A DNA stretch of 64,000 nucleotides from Bradyrhizobium sp. NFR13 (GCF_900114605.1 NZ_FOTP01000001.1:1488001-1552000), one strand, 5' to 3'. Numbered from the stretch's first letter, positions 51,041 through 60,950 are shown. The notes: a model not told the origin generated them from the sequence alone. Numbers and translations: made by a program.

Positions 51041-52225
51041 TCACGCCGCCTTCTTCGCGCCCAGCCCCGCATAAACGGTGCGTTCGAAATCCGAAAACAC
51101 CTTCAAACAGGTCGGATCCGCAAATGGCAGCACCTGCATCATGATGACGCCGGTGATATCTCGCGCTGGATCGATCCAGTAGTAGGTGTTGGCGAGGCCG
51201 GCCCAGGCGAGGCTGCCGGCGCTCCGGCCTTCGGCTGACTGCGCCGTGTTGATCATGAAGCTGAGGCCGTATTTCTTGTCGATGCCCGGAAGGAAGTCGA
51301 CATTGTTGCTGGCGGTCGGCACCGCCGAGGTCATCGGCGTCATGTTGAGTTCCCCGATGTGATTTTGACTCATCAGTGCGACAGTCTCCGGCTTTAACAC
51401 CCGATGGCCCTTGCCCGTCCCGTTGTTCAGCATCATTTGCGTAAACTTGATGTAGTCGGGGGCGGTACCATAGAGCCCCCCGCCACCGGCGAAGAATTCC
51501 GGATCTTGTTTGATCTCGAACGGGATCGGGGTCAGTGCACCGTCGGCGCCGCGGCTGTGCATGGCAACGAGGCGCTTGCGCTGCGCGTCGCCAATCACGA
51601 AGGCGGTGTCGCTCATCCCGAGCGGGCCCAATAGATGGTCCTGGAAATAGACGTCGAGCCGCTCGCCGCTAACGGCCTCGATGACCTTGCCGACGAAGTC
51701 GATATTGGTGCCGTACTCCCAGCGGGTCCCGGGATCGCGCATGATCGGCACCTTCATGGCGGCGTTCAGTCCGGAGCGAAACGGCGGAATGCCGGTTGTT
51801 TCGAGATAGCGCACCATGTTGCCGTTCCACATGTCGTAACAGAAGCCGGCGGTGTGGGTCAGCAGATGCCGCAAAGTGATGGGTTGGCGCGGCGGACGTA
51901 GTTTCGGTGTGCCTTCGCTGTCGAAGCCATCCAGGACCTGCGTCTCCGCGAGGTCCCGAAGCACGGCCGCCAGCGGTGCATCCAGCGTCAATTTGTCCTG
52001 CTCCACCAGCTGCATTGCCGCAGCAGCCGTGATCGCCTTGGTCATGGAGGCGATCCAGAACACGCTGTCCGGCTTGATGGTGGTATCCTTGGATGCGTCG
52101 CGCTTGCCGAACGCCCCCTGGTAGATGATCTCGTTCCGCGATGCAGCCACCGCCACGACACCGGGAATTGCGCCTGTTTCGCTGGCTTGTCGCAGAATCC
52201 GATCAATCTCGACTTGAACTGACAT
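51041..52225 (-). CDS. Class C beta-lactamase-fold serine hydrolase (EstB-like)
   Basis: A 394-residue penicillin-binding-protein-like hydrolase without a signal peptide. Ser60-Met-Thr-Lys63 is the S-x2-K nucleophile pair and Tyr171-Gly-Thr-Asn174 the Y-x-N motif; ITLRHLLTHTAGFCYD and FFAGGGGLYGTAPDY are family landmarks. Lack of export and EstB-like features indicate an esterase rather than a beta-lactamase. Monocistronic. Confidence 0.88.
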   Translation of the reverse strand: MSVQVEIDRILRQASETGAIPGVVAVAASRNEIIYQGAFGKRDASKDTTIKPDSVFWIASMTKAITAAAAMQLVEQDKLTLDAPLAAVLRDLAETQVLDGFDSEGTPKLRPPRQPITLRHLLTHTAGFCYDMWNGNMVRYLETTGIPPFRSGLNAAMKVPIMRDPGTRWEYGTNIDFVGKVIEAVSGERLDVYFQDHLLGPLGMSDTAFVIGDAQRKRLVAMHSRGADGALTPIPFEIKQDPEFFAGGGGLYGTAPDYIKFTQMMLNNGTGKGHRVLKPETVALMSQNHIGELNMTPMTSAVPTASNNVDFLPGIDKKYGLSFMINTAQSAEGRSAGSLAWAGLANTYYWIDPARDITGVIMMQVLPFADPTCLKVFSDFERTVYAGLGAKKAA

Positions 52226-52414
52226 CCGTTTCCTCTCCGATTTTCTTTGATCTTACTGATTTCTGGCGTGGAAACTCAACTTGGGCGCGAGGTCGTCGGT
52301 CTCGCGGATGTGATTACATTTGCGCTGGTTTTAGCATTTGAGGGGAACCATATCGGTTTTGGGGCGAGTTTGATCGCGCATTGGAACGAAACTGGCGCAG
52401 CTGTGTTCAAAAAA

Positions 52415-52428
52415 TGACGTGAACGTCA
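52415..52428. promoter_or_regulatory. Perfect palindrome upstream of the 109-residue gene
   Basis: TGACGT-GA-ACGTCA, 70 bp before the start codon; a plausible operator. The regulator is not identifiable. Confidence 0.3.
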
Positions 52429-52498
52429 AAGTGCCTTCCGACACCAATCCGTAAGACCATGAGTACCTGATGCAGCGTGTCAGCTGCGGAGACCGACG

Positions 52499-52828
52499 AT
52501 GATCGCGAACTGGACCGACTGGAAACATTATCCCCGCGCTTCCCGTGGCGAGAGCATCGAGGCCCCGATCGGTCCGGGAATTTTCGAGGTTCGCGTGGCG
52601 CAGACCGGTGCCCTTTTCGCTTTCGATGCGTCTGACAATCTGGCGCAGGCGCTGGCGAAGATCTCGGCCCCACCCAAATCGTTTATTTCCTGGTTTGGTC
52701 GCAGCGATGCCGCGATGCTGCCGGAGCTAGAATACCGAACTTTCTCCACCACCACCCGTGCCAACGCCCGCATCGCTTTCGAGCGAATGATTGATCGGCG
52801 CGAGACCTATATGCGCGGCGCGGCCTGA
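52499..52828 (+). CDS. Conserved hypothetical protein (109 aa)
   Basis: No named domain recognised. The protein runs MIANWTDWKHYPRASRGESI, then a beta-rich part GPGIFEVRVAQTGALFAFDAS, an Ala-rich helix, SFISWFGRSDAAMLPELEYRTFSTTTRANARIAF and a final charged helix. No signal peptide or span. GGAGA about 7 nt before the ATG supports translation, and the pattern resembles small conserved Bradyrhizobiaceae proteins that often read EVR....FEF.A....A. It precedes the aldehyde dehydrogenase on the same strand by 154 bp; functional linkage is unproven. Confidence 0.65.
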   Translation: MIANWTDWKHYPRASRGESIEAPIGPGIFEVRVAQTGALFAFDASDNLAQALAKISAPPKSFISWFGRSDAAMLPELEYRTFSTTTRANARIAFERMIDRRETYMRGAA

Positions 52829-52982
52829 TCGGGCTTGCGGCGTTCTGCGACTGTTGAATTCGGGCATTAAATACCCCTGCGAGCGATAGCAGCCATTCGC
52901 CGTGAAGGGGAGCTTTCGGGCCTATACTCCTCTACAAGTCCGCGGCTATACGTTCGCGACACTTTCCGCAGGAGAACCGCCC

Positions 52983-54473
52983 ATGTCACCGACATCAGCC
53001 GCACGCCAGTCCACCGCCCTTTCGTTGCGCGACCGCCTCAAGGACCCCTCCCTGCTGCGCGACAAGTGCTATATCGACGGTGCCTGGGTCGGCACCGGCG
53101 AGACGGTGGTCACCAACCCGGTCAATGATGTCGAACTTGCCAAGGTGCCGAATATGAGCACCAAGGAAGCGACGCAGGCTGTCGAGGCCGCCGAAAGGGC
53201 GTTTCCGGCCTGGGCCAAGTTCACCGCCAAGCAGCGCTCCAATATCCTCCGCAAGTGGTTCGACCTGATCATCGCCAACCGTGAGGATCTCGCGCTGATT
53301 CTGACCACCGAGCAGGGCAAGCCGCTGGCCGAAGCGCTGGGCGAGGTCGATATCGGCGCCGCCTATATCGAATTCTTTGCCGAGGAAGCCCGCCGCGTCT
53401 ATGGCGAAACCATCCCGACCCAGCGAGCCGATGCCCGGCTCCTTGCCATCAAGCAGCCGATCGGTGTGTGCGGCGCCATCACGCCCTGGAATTTCCCGAA
53501 CTCGATGATCACCCGCAAGGTGTCCCCGGCGCTGGCCGCCGGCTGCACTGTGGTGCTGAAGCCTGCCAACGAGACGCCGCTGTCGGCGCTCGCACTGGCT
53601 GAACTCGCCGAACGAGCCGGCGTCCCGAAGGGGGTGCTCAACATCATCACCGGCGATGCGTCGTCCATCGGCCTCGTGTTGTGCGAACATCCCGCCGTGC
53701 GCTTCGTTGGCTTCACCGGCTCCACCAATGTCGGCAAGATTCTCTACAAGCAGGCTTCGGTCGGCGTGAAGAAGCTCGGCCTCGAACTCGGCGGCAATGC
53801 ACCTTTCGTGGTGTTCGACGATGCCGATATTGATGCCGCAGTCGAAGGTGCAATTGTTTCGAAGTATCGCAACATGGGCCAGACCTGCGTCTGCGCCAAC
53901 CGCCTCTATGCGCAGGATGGCATCTACGATCAGTTCGTCGAGAAGTTGTCGAAGAAGGTCGCGGCGATGAAGGTCGGCGACGGCACCGAGCAGGGCGTCA
54001 CGCAGGGCCCGTTGATCAACAAAAAGGCTGTCGAGAAGGTCGAGCGTCACATCGCTGACGCGGTGAAGGGCGGTGCGAAGATCGTAACCGGCGGCAAGCG
54101 TCATGCGCTCGGCAGCACGTTCTTCGAGCCGACGGTGCTCGCCAATGTGAGGCCGGATGCGCTGGTTTCGCAGGAAGAAACCTTCGGTCCGCTGGCGCCG
54201 GTATTCCGTTTCAAGGATGAAGCCGACGTCATCGCTATGTGCAACGCTTCGCCGTTCGGTCTGGCATCGTACTTCTATTCGCGCGATCTCGGGCGTGTAT
54301 GGCGTGTTGCGGAAGCGCTGGAGTCCGGCATGGTTGGCGTTAATACCGGCCTCATCACCACCGAAGTCGCTCCGTTCGGCGGCGTGAAGGAATCAGGCCT
54401 CGGCCGCGAAGGCTCGCATCACGGCATGGAAGAATATGTCGAGATCAAATACATCATGATGTCGGGGATCTGA
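52983..54473 (+). CDS. gabD: NAD(P)-dependent succinate-semialdehyde dehydrogenase
   Basis: A 496-residue aldehyde dehydrogenase oxidising succinate semialdehyde to succinate in GABA breakdown. Asn170 in TPWNFP, Glu268 in LELGGN and Cys302 in GQTCVC are the catalytic residues, and FVGFTGSTNVGK is the cofactor loop. The layout, with CVCANR after the nucleophile, matches GabD. AGGAG about 7 nt upstream supports this ATG over an earlier start in the same frame. Stands alone, with no gabT nearby. Confidence 0.92.
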   Translation: MSPTSAARQSTALSLRDRLKDPSLLRDKCYIDGAWVGTGETVVTNPVNDVELAKVPNMSTKEATQAVEAAERAFPAWAKFTAKQRSNILRKWFDLIIANREDLALILTTEQGKPLAEALGEVDIGAAYIEFFAEEARRVYGETIPTQRADARLLAIKQPIGVCGAITPWNFPNSMITRKVSPALAAGCTVVLKPANETPLSALALAELAERAGVPKGVLNIITGDASSIGLVLCEHPAVRFVGFTGSTNVGKILYKQASVGVKKLGLELGGNAPFVVFDDADIDAAVEGAIVSKYRNMGQTCVCANRLYAQDGIYDQFVEKLSKKVAAMKVGDGTEQGVTQGPLINKKAVEKVERHIADAVKGGAKIVTGGKRHALGSTFFEPTVLANVRPDALVSQEETFGPLAPVFRFKDEADVIAMCNASPFGLASYFYSRDLGRVWRVAEALESGMVGVNTGLITTEVAPFGGVKESGLGREGSHHGMEEYVEIKYIMMSGI

Positions 54474-54513
54474 GGCGCCCACCTCCGACCCGATTAAAAA
54501 TTCACTATGCGTC

Positions 54514-54556
54514 ATGCCCGGCCAGCGCGAAGCAAGCTTCGCGATGTGCCGGGCAT
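54514..54556. terminator. Extended hairpin after gabD
   Basis: ATGCCCGG (54514-54521) pairs with CCGGGCAT (54549-54556), enclosing a second stem GCGAAG-CAAG-CTTCGC. It may act as terminator for gabD and for the convergent small gene; its shape also resembles the dispersed palindromes of this group. Confidence 0.6.
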
Positions 54557-54598
54557 TTGCATTTGGGCTGGCAGTGCCAATGATTGAGCCAGCGTCGG

Positions 54599-54811
54599 TC
54601 AGTAGCAGCGACGTACGCGCACGCCATTGACCCAGACGGTGCGGCACGCGACCCCCACCGGGCGGCGCACCACGGCGGCGCCACGATAGCCGGCACAGCC
54701 GGCGCGGTAGACACCGCGTGCGCAGACGACCGCGTTGGCATCGCTGGCCTCGAATGTCATCGTTGTACCGAAGGTGAGAACGGCTGCAACCATCATCAAG
54801 AAAGTACGCAT
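54599..54811 (-). CDS. Small secreted Cys-containing protein (70 aa)
   Basis: A signal peptide (about 1-27, MRTFLMMVAAVLTFGTTM to SDANA) precedes a 43-residue mature part, VVCARGVYRAGCAGYRGAAVV then RRPVGVACRTVWVNGVRVRRCY, with four cysteines and many Arg/Val. Similar short exported proteins are common in Bradyrhizobium with no assigned role. Four cysteines suggest two disulfides in the periplasm. Monocistronic. Confidence 0.7.
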   Translation of the reverse strand: MRTFLMMVAAVLTFGTTMTFEASDANAVVCARGVYRAGCAGYRGAAVVRRPVGVACRTVWVNGVRVRRCY

Positions 54812-55092
54812 GGTGATCTCCCGGCTGTGTGTCGGTTGTCAAAGGTCTTGAGCAGAAAGGTTCGTTGGCTTCAGTAGTGGCGTAAGCGGAATACAAAGAG
54901 AGTTTCGGAAATCGCTTCAACTGCAAAGAGTAGTTCGCAAGAACGCGCAAAAATCTCGCGGGTGATCAGAAATCCTGCAACGGCGCCTTGCGTCCTGATC
55001 AGGCATTACATCTACTAAACCTCGCAAATACTTGCCGACTTGAAACATGCGACGGGGCTATTTCGCCCGATGTTGAATCAGCAGGAGAAAGC

Positions 55093-55449
55093 ATGTCTGA
55101 TTTCAGAACCAGGTGGCTTGCTTTTCACAATCGACATATCGAACCTGTCTCAAAGGAAATATTCGGTCACATCGAAAAGATGGTGATCGGCACTTTGATT
55201 ATATCGGCAGGGGCACATGTATCGAGCGATGAGCCCTCTATCGCTCTGTTCGGATACCTACGCCACAGTCTCGTCGGTCGTGGTGTCATGCTGTTCGGAA
55301 TCGTTCTGTTGTTGCTGAATTTCATCGACGGCCTCTACAAACTTGCAAAGCTGGAGTGGCACGTCGCGTTTCAGATTGCGATGTCATTCTGCTACGTCAT
55401 GCTATCTGCCCGGTTGATACAGTTGATCCTTGCGTTCCGTGGAGAGTAA
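55093..55449 (+). CDS. Hypothetical membrane protein with three spans (118 aa)
   Basis: Not assigned to a family. A charged N-terminus (SDFRTRWLAFHNRHIEPVSKE) is followed by three hydrophobic segments: MVIGTLIISAGAHV, GVMLFGIVLLLLNFIDGLY and VAFQIAMSFCYVMLSARLIQLIL. AGGAGA 5 nt before the ATG marks the start. No neighbours on the same strand, and A+T-richer than the core genes around it. Confidence 0.65.
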   Translation: MSDFRTRWLAFHNRHIEPVSKEIFGHIEKMVIGTLIISAGAHVSSDEPSIALFGYLRHSLVGRGVMLFGIVLLLLNFIDGLYKLAKLEWHVAFQIAMSFCYVMLSARLIQLILAFRGE

Positions 55450-55484
55450 CATGCGGCCGGCGAAGTGCCGTCGCGCAGCCTTGG

Positions 55485-56315
55485 TCATCGTTGAGCGAAC
55501 GGCGCCAGGACGCTGGTGCAAGCCGGCGAGAGCGAAGCGCTGTTGCTGGCCAGGCACTGCACGATACGGCCGCCACCCGGCGCAATGCCGCCGCAGAGCG
55601 ATCTGATGTCACCACCGCATGCTGATCTCATCACGAGCAATTCTTCGCGTGGCCGCATCGGCCGCAGCGCGAGGACCGCGGGAGCAGCTGCGGGTGCAGC
55701 GGTCGCGGCTGCCGCAGCCGGAGCTGCAGTTGTGCCTTGCGTAGCGGGCGCCGCTGCGGCGGCCGTCCCACCGCTGGCTGCACTGACGGCTTTCTCGCAA
55801 CCCGCTGAAAGCTTGGCCTTGTTCGCCTCGAGGCACTGCAATGCCGGCGCTCCGCCGGTCGGCACGCCCTTGCAGACCTTCGGGTAGTCGCTACTGCAGG
55901 CGCTGTGGATGGCCGCGATCTGTGCGCTGCTCGGTTGCTTCATCGCTGCTGCCTTCGGTGCGGCAGTTGTGGCGGCGGGCTTGGCAGCCGGGGGCGCCGC
56001 CTCGGTCTTCGGCGTTGCTGTAGGTGTCGATTCGGCGGCCTTTGGTGCAGCAGCCGGGGCTTCGACGGCCCGAACCGCGCCCGCACATGCTGACGAAAGG
56101 CTCGACATGTTTTTCTGCAGACACTGCAACGAGGCCTCTCCGCCGGGTGGAACGCTCGAGCAATGCGCGATGTAATCGGAGCGGCACTGCGTCTTGATCG
56201 CGTCACGCTGCGCCTGGCTTGGCGCTTGTGCAAACGCGGAGCTCGTGATCGTGAGTAGAGTAATAGTTGCCATCGACACGCGATGTCGCGCGGCTGAACC
56301 GAATATGAAATTCAT
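55485..56315 (-). CDS. Exported protein with three Cys-rich repeats
   Basis: A 276-residue protein with a signal peptide (about 1-29, ending SAFA) and three Cys-rich modules at about 40-80, 138-177 and 232-271, each C-x3-D-(Y/I)-x4-C then G(V/I)xP(P/T)GG, QCL, and LSxxC: four cysteines per copy. They resemble the Cys-rich repeat found in Golgi protein GLG1/ESL-1 and in many alphaproteobacterial exported proteins. Ala/Pro/Thr-rich linkers join the modules. GAGGG 8 nt before the ATG supports the start. Function unknown. Confidence 0.8.
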   Translation of the reverse strand: MNFIFGSAARHRVSMATITLLTITSSAFAQAPSQAQRDAIKTQCRSDYIAHCSSVPPGGEASLQCLQKNMSSLSSACAGAVRAVEAPAAAPKAAESTPTATPKTEAAPPAAKPAATTAAPKAAAMKQPSSAQIAAIHSACSSDYPKVCKGVPTGGAPALQCLEANKAKLSAGCEKAVSAASGGTAAAAAPATQGTTAAPAAAAATAAPAAAPAVLALRPMRPREELLVMRSACGGDIRSLCGGIAPGGGRIVQCLASNSASLSPACTSVLAPFAQR

Positions 56316-56532
56316 CGATGAAACCCTCGTTGCTACGGCCCGATCAATCAGGGCAACTGTGCAAAATCTTCAAGAAGTGTGAGTTCTGAAAGGCATTCGC
56401 AAAAACAACTTTGGTCCGCCATCATTTTACGGTTTCGGTTTCACTACAAGTGGATTGTTGCTATTGATCCGGACAGCCGTCGAATTTTTTTGGCCGAGGA
56501 TTTTTTGAGAGTCATTTGATTGAGGCAGGAAG

Positions 56533-57732
56533 ATGCGATTTGTGCGCGCCTGTTCATCTGGACCGAAAGATCGCATTGAGCAGCTGCAGCATGTCCCCGC
56601 TATACGCGCTGCCGGCGTTGTGCTGACGAGCATCTTTTTAAGTGCCTGCGAGCAAAACACTTTCGTGCCGCCACCGCCGCCGAAAGTTGAGGTGGCGGTT
56701 CCTGTGCAGCGCGGCATCACGCGCTTTCTCGAAGCGACAGGCAATACAGCGCCGATCAAGAATGTCGATCTCGTGGCGCGCGTTCAGGGCGTTCTGCAGT
56801 CGATCAACTATCAGGACGGCTCCTTCGTCAAGCAAGGCACCACGCTGTTCACGATCGAGCCTGAGACATACCAGTTGAAGCTGGAACAGGCGCAGGCTGC
56901 GGAAGCCGGTGCGCAGGCGTCTGCAAAGCAGGCGGAAGCGGATTTCAAACGCCAGTCGGACCTCGTATCCCGCCAGGTTGTTGCGCAGTCAACGCTCGAG
57001 CAGTCGACGGCGACACGAGAGAATTCACAAGCCAATCTGCAGCAGGCGCAAGTCAACACCAAGATCGCGGCCGTCAATTACGGCTATACGAATGTCATTG
57101 CGCCGTTTGACGGCATCGTCAGCGCACATCTGGTGTCGGTTGGCGAACTGGTCGGTGTGGCGTCGCCGACCCAGCTTGCGACGATCGTGCAGCTCGATCC
57201 GATTTATGTGAATTTCAACGTCAACGAACAGGACGTTCTGCGCATCCGGGATGAAGCCCGGCGACGCGGGCTGACGGTGAACGATCTCAGGCAGCTGCCG
57301 ATCGAGATCGGACTGCAGACCGAGACTGGTTTTCCGCACAAGGGTCAGATCGACTACATCTCGCCGACCATCAACCAGTCGACGGGTACGCTGCCGGTGC
57401 GAGGTGTTCTGCCAAATCCGGATCGCATCCTGTTGCCGGGTTTTTATGTTCGCGTGCGCGTGCCTATCGACCAGCAGGACAACGCCCTGCTGGTGCCGGA
57501 TGTATCGCTCGGCAGCGATCAGGCCGGGCGTTATGTGCTGGTCGTGAATGGCGACAATGTCATCGAGCAGCGCAAGGTCGTCACCGGCCCGCTGGAAGGT
57601 GAGCTTCGCGTCATTGAAAGCGGTCTGAAGCCGGATGATCGCGTCGTCATTGCAGGCCTGCTGCGTGTCATTCCGGGGCAGAAAGTCGATCCGCAACTGA
57701 GAAAGATCGAAGCGCCGACCCCGACCAAATAG
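56533..57732 (+). CDS. RND efflux pump periplasmic adaptor (MexA/AcrA family)
   Basis: A 399-residue lipoprotein-type membrane fusion protein linking an RND pump to an outer-membrane channel. Basic residues precede a hydrophobic segment ending LSAC (lipobox cysteine near residue 39), then two biotinyl-lipoyl halves (VQGVLQSINYQDGSFVKQGTTLFTIEP in outline and VIAPFDGIVSAHLVSVGELV), a coiled-coil hairpin (about 110-175) and beta-barrel. AGGAAG precedes the ATG. The pump gene begins 8 bp after the stop. Confidence 0.93.
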   Translation: MRFVRACSSGPKDRIEQLQHVPAIRAAGVVLTSIFLSACEQNTFVPPPPPKVEVAVPVQRGITRFLEATGNTAPIKNVDLVARVQGVLQSINYQDGSFVKQGTTLFTIEPETYQLKLEQAQAAEAGAQASAKQAEADFKRQSDLVSRQVVAQSTLEQSTATRENSQANLQQAQVNTKIAAVNYGYTNVIAPFDGIVSAHLVSVGELVGVASPTQLATIVQLDPIYVNFNVNEQDVLRIRDEARRRGLTVNDLRQLPIEIGLQTETGFPHKGQIDYISPTINQSTGTLPVRGVLPNPDRILLPGFYVRVRVPIDQQDNALLVPDVSLGSDQAGRYVLVVNGDNVIEQRKVVTGPLEGELRVIESGLKPDDRVVIAGLLRVIPGQKVDPQLRKIEAPTPTK

Positions 57733-57740
57733 GACAGGCC

Positions 57741-60700
57741 ATGATTTCGAAGTTCTTCATCGAGCGGCCGGTCCTGTCCAATGTCATCGCGTTGCTGATG
57801 ATCCTGATCGGCGGCGTCTCGCTCTATGGCCTCGCAGTCGCACAATATCCGGACGTGGTGCCGCCGACCGTCCACGTGACGACGCGCTATCCCGGCGCTA
57901 GCGCCAAGACCATCGTCGACACGGTGGCGCTGCCGATCGAGCAGCAGGTGAATGGCGTCGAGGATATGCTCTATATGCAGTCCTACAGCGCAGCGGATGG
58001 CACCTATTCACTCACGGTCACGTTCAAGATCGGCACCGATTTGAATTTTGCGCAGGTGCTGGTGCAGAACCGCGTATCGAGTGCGCTGTCGTCGCTGCCG
58101 ACCGCCGTGCAGAATCAGGGCGTGACCGTTCAGAAGAAATCGACGGCGATCCTGTTGTTCGTGACACTGACGTCACCGAAGGCGACCTATGACAGCCTGT
58201 TTCTGAGCAATTACGCCACGATCAACATCCGGGACGAGTTGTCGCGTCTGTCGGGGGTCGGCAATGTGACGGTGTTCGGCGCCGGCCAGTATTCGATGCG
58301 GATATGGCTGGATCCGAGCAAGCTGCAAGTGCGCGGGCTGATGCCGCAGGATATCATCCAGTCCATCCAGCAGCAGAGCCAGCAGGTTTCTGCGGGGCAA
58401 ATCGGCATGCCGCCGACGCCCGCGGGACAGGCCTTCCAGTACACGCTGAACATCAACGGGCGGCTGGATGATCCCGGTGAATTCGAGGACATCATCGTCA
58501 AGACCGGTGACAATGGCGATGTCACGCGGGTCCGTGACGTCGGACGCGTCGAATTGGGTGCGCAGACCTACAGCCAGATCTTTTCGCTCAACCAGAAGCC
58601 GGCCGTCGGCATCGGCGTGTTCCAGTCGCCAGGCGCCAATGCGCTCGAGGTGGAGAAGGCTGTCGAGAAGAAGATGGCGGCGCTGGCCACGCAATTTCCC
58701 GACGACATCAAATACGACACGCCGTTCGACACCACGAAATTCGTCCAGGCATCGATCAATGAGGTCTACAAGACGCTCCTCGAAGCAGGTTTGCTAGTGC
58801 TGGTGGTCATCCTGATCTTCCTGCAGGACTGGCGCGCGATGCTGGTGCCGGCGACCACTGTGCCGGTGACGATCATCGGCGCCTTCGCGGCGATGGCGGC
58901 GCTCGGTTTCACCATCAATCTGTCGACCCTGTTTGCCATTGTGCTGGCGATCGGCATTGTCGTCGATGATGCCATCGTGGTTGTCGAAGGCGCGGCGTAC
59001 AATATCGAGCAGGGCATGTCCGGCCACGACGCGGCGATCAGCGCGATGGACAAGCTGTTCGCCCCGATCATCGGCATCACGCTGGTGCTGATCTCTGTGT
59101 TCTTGCCGGCGGCATTCCTGCCCGGCCTGACGGGGCGCATGTATGCGCAATTTGCACTGGTTATCGCGGCCACGGCGCTGCTCAGCGCCGTCAATGCGGC
59201 CACGCTGAAGCCGACACAATGCGCATTGTGGCTGCGCCGCCCGGTGCCGCCGGAGAAGCGCAATTTTTTCTATCGTGGGTTCAACAGGGTCTACGATCGG
59301 CTCGAACGGGCCTATGCCGCTCTGATCGGTCGCATGGTCGCGCACAGCAATCTCTCGGTTGTCCTAGCATTGATCCTGATCAGTATTGGCGGTTACGGCC
59401 TATCCCGGATTCCCACCGGCTTCATCCCGATCGAGGATCAAGGTTATCTGCTGGTCGCAGTCCAGTTGCCCGATGGTGCCGCGCTGGATCGGACTCAGCG
59501 TGTACTCGATCGGGTCAGTGAATTGGCCGCGAAGACGCCAGCGGTGGAACAGGTGGTTACCATCGCCGGCATCTCCGCGCTCGACAGCAGCTCCAGCCTG
59601 GCCAATGCCGGTGTCGCCTATCTGATCCTGAAAGAATGGAGCGAGCGCGGACCGGGACAGGATCTTCGTTCGTTGTTCGTTGGATTGAACGAGAGCCTGT
59701 CGGTGATTCCAGAGGCGCGCATTCTGGTGATCCCGCCGCCGCCCATTCAGGGCATCGGCAACGCGGCGGGCTTCGCCATGCAGATCGAACTGCGCGATGG
59801 CAATGCCGATTACAGCAAGCTGCAGGCGATCACCGGGGCGATTGTAGCTAATGCAGAGACGCAGAGTGCTTTGCAGCGCGTCAGTTCGCCGTTCCGCTCA
59901 ATGGTGCCGCAATTCGATATCGAGATCGACCGTATCAAGACCCAGACCCTGCATGTCACGACGGATCAGGTGTTCTCAACCCTGTCGTCCTATCTGGGCT
60001 CGTCCTTCGTCAACCAGTTCAACAAGTTTGGCCGCACCTTTCAGGTCTACACACAAGCAGATGCCAAATTCCGGCTGACTGCCCGGGACATCGAGAACCT
60101 GATGGTCCGCAACCAGCAGGGCAACATGGTCCCGCTTGGCACCGTAGCGAAGATTACGCCTGCTGTGGGGCCGTCGCTGATCAGTCTCTACAATCTCTAT
60201 CCGACGGCGACGGTGATCGGCCTGCCAGCACAGGGCTACAGCTCCGGGCAGTCGATGGCCTTGATGGAGCAGATCGCAGCGAAGACTTTGCCTCCGGGAA
60301 CGGGATTCGAGTGGACGGCGATGTCGTATCAGGAAAAGATCGTCGGCAATCAGCTCTATTATGTGTTCGGTCTTGCGTTGCTGCTCGTCTATCTGGTGCT
60401 CGCGGGGCAGTATGAAAGCTGGTACGCGCCGATTTCGGTGATCCTGGCCGTGCCGCTGTCACTGCTCGGCCCGATGGCGGTACTCACCGCGCTGCGAATC
60501 GAGAATAATCTCTACACCCAGATCGGCATTATTCTTTTGATCGCGCTGTCGGCGAAGAACGCGATCCTGATCGTTGAGGTGGCGATCGAACTGCACGTGC
60601 ATGATCGCAAGCCACTACTGGAGTCGGCGGTCGCAGCCGCACGTGCGCGATTCAGGCCGATCCTGATGACGTCCTTCGCCTTCATTCTCGGCGTGCTGCC

Positions 60701-60908
60701 GCTGGTGCTCGCGACCGGCGCCGGCGCCAACGCTCGCAAGTCGATCGGCATCACCGTATTCTCGGGCATGCTCGCCTCGACCTGCCTTGCCGTCCTGTTC
60801 GTTCCGACCTTTTTTGTCGTTGTCCAAAGGTGGGAGAACTGGCGCGCCAGCCGCAAGGCAACGAAACCTGCCAATTCGGCCGTCGGTGTCGGCGGCTCCA
60901 ACTCGTAG
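57741..60908 (+). CDS. RND multidrug efflux permease (HAE1/AcrB family)
   Basis: A 1,055-residue inner-membrane proton-drug antiporter with two six-helix halves and large periplasmic loops. MISKFFIERPVLSNVIALLMI, the VVDDAIVVVE Asp pair in TM4, GRMYAQFALVIAATALLSAVNAATLKP (motif in outline) and the TM10-12 LSAKNAILIVEVAIE are landmarks. No outer-membrane channel or dedicated regulator gene is adjacent, so it must share a TolC-like protein encoded elsewhere. Substrates cannot be inferred. Confidence 0.95.
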   Translation: MISKFFIERPVLSNVIALLMILIGGVSLYGLAVAQYPDVVPPTVHVTTRYPGASAKTIVDTVALPIEQQVNGVEDMLYMQSYSAADGTYSLTVTFKIGTDLNFAQVLVQNRVSSALSSLPTAVQNQGVTVQKKSTAILLFVTLTSPKATYDSLFLSNYATINIRDELSRLSGVGNVTVFGAGQYSMRIWLDPSKLQVRGLMPQDIIQSIQQQSQQVSAGQIGMPPTPAGQAFQYTLNINGRLDDPGEFEDIIVKTGDNGDVTRVRDVGRVELGAQTYSQIFSLNQKPAVGIGVFQSPGANALEVEKAVEKKMAALATQFPDDIKYDTPFDTTKFVQASINEVYKTLLEAGLLVLVVILIFLQDWRAMLVPATTVPVTIIGAFAAMAALGFTINLSTLFAIVLAIGIVVDDAIVVVEGAAYNIEQGMSGHDAAISAMDKLFAPIIGITLVLISVFLPAAFLPGLTGRMYAQFALVIAATALLSAVNAATLKPTQCALWLRRPVPPEKRNFFYRGFNRVYDRLERAYAALIGRMVAHSNLSVVLALILISIGGYGLSRIPTGFIPIEDQGYLLVAVQLPDGAALDRTQRVLDRVSELAAKTPAVEQVVTIAGISALDSSSSLANAGVAYLILKEWSERGPGQDLRSLFVGLNESLSVIPEARILVIPPPPIQGIGNAAGFAMQIELRDGNADYSKLQAITGAIVANAETQSALQRVSSPFRSMVPQFDIEIDRIKTQTLHVTTDQVFSTLSSYLGSSFVNQFNKFGRTFQVYTQADAKFRLTARDIENLMVRNQQGNMVPLGTVAKITPAVGPSLISLYNLYPTATVIGLPAQGYSSGQSMALMEQIAAKTLPPGTGFEWTAMSYQEKIVGNQLYYVFGLALLLVYLVLAGQYESWYAPISVILAVPLSLLGPMAVLTALRIENNLYTQIGIILLIALSAKNAILIVEVAIELHVHDRKPLLESAVAAARARFRPILMTSFAFILGVLPLVLATGAGANARKSIGITVFSGMLASTCLAVLFVPTFFVVVQRWENWRASRKATKPANSAVGVGGSNS

Positions 60909-60950
60909 ACGATCGCGACGTCCGTTTCAGATGCGCTGTGTCGGCTATTC

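Noticed and set aside
51041-52225. Serine hydrolase considered as an antibiotic-resistance beta-lactamase
   Set aside because: No signal peptide, and the motif context fits EstB-like esterases of core metabolism.
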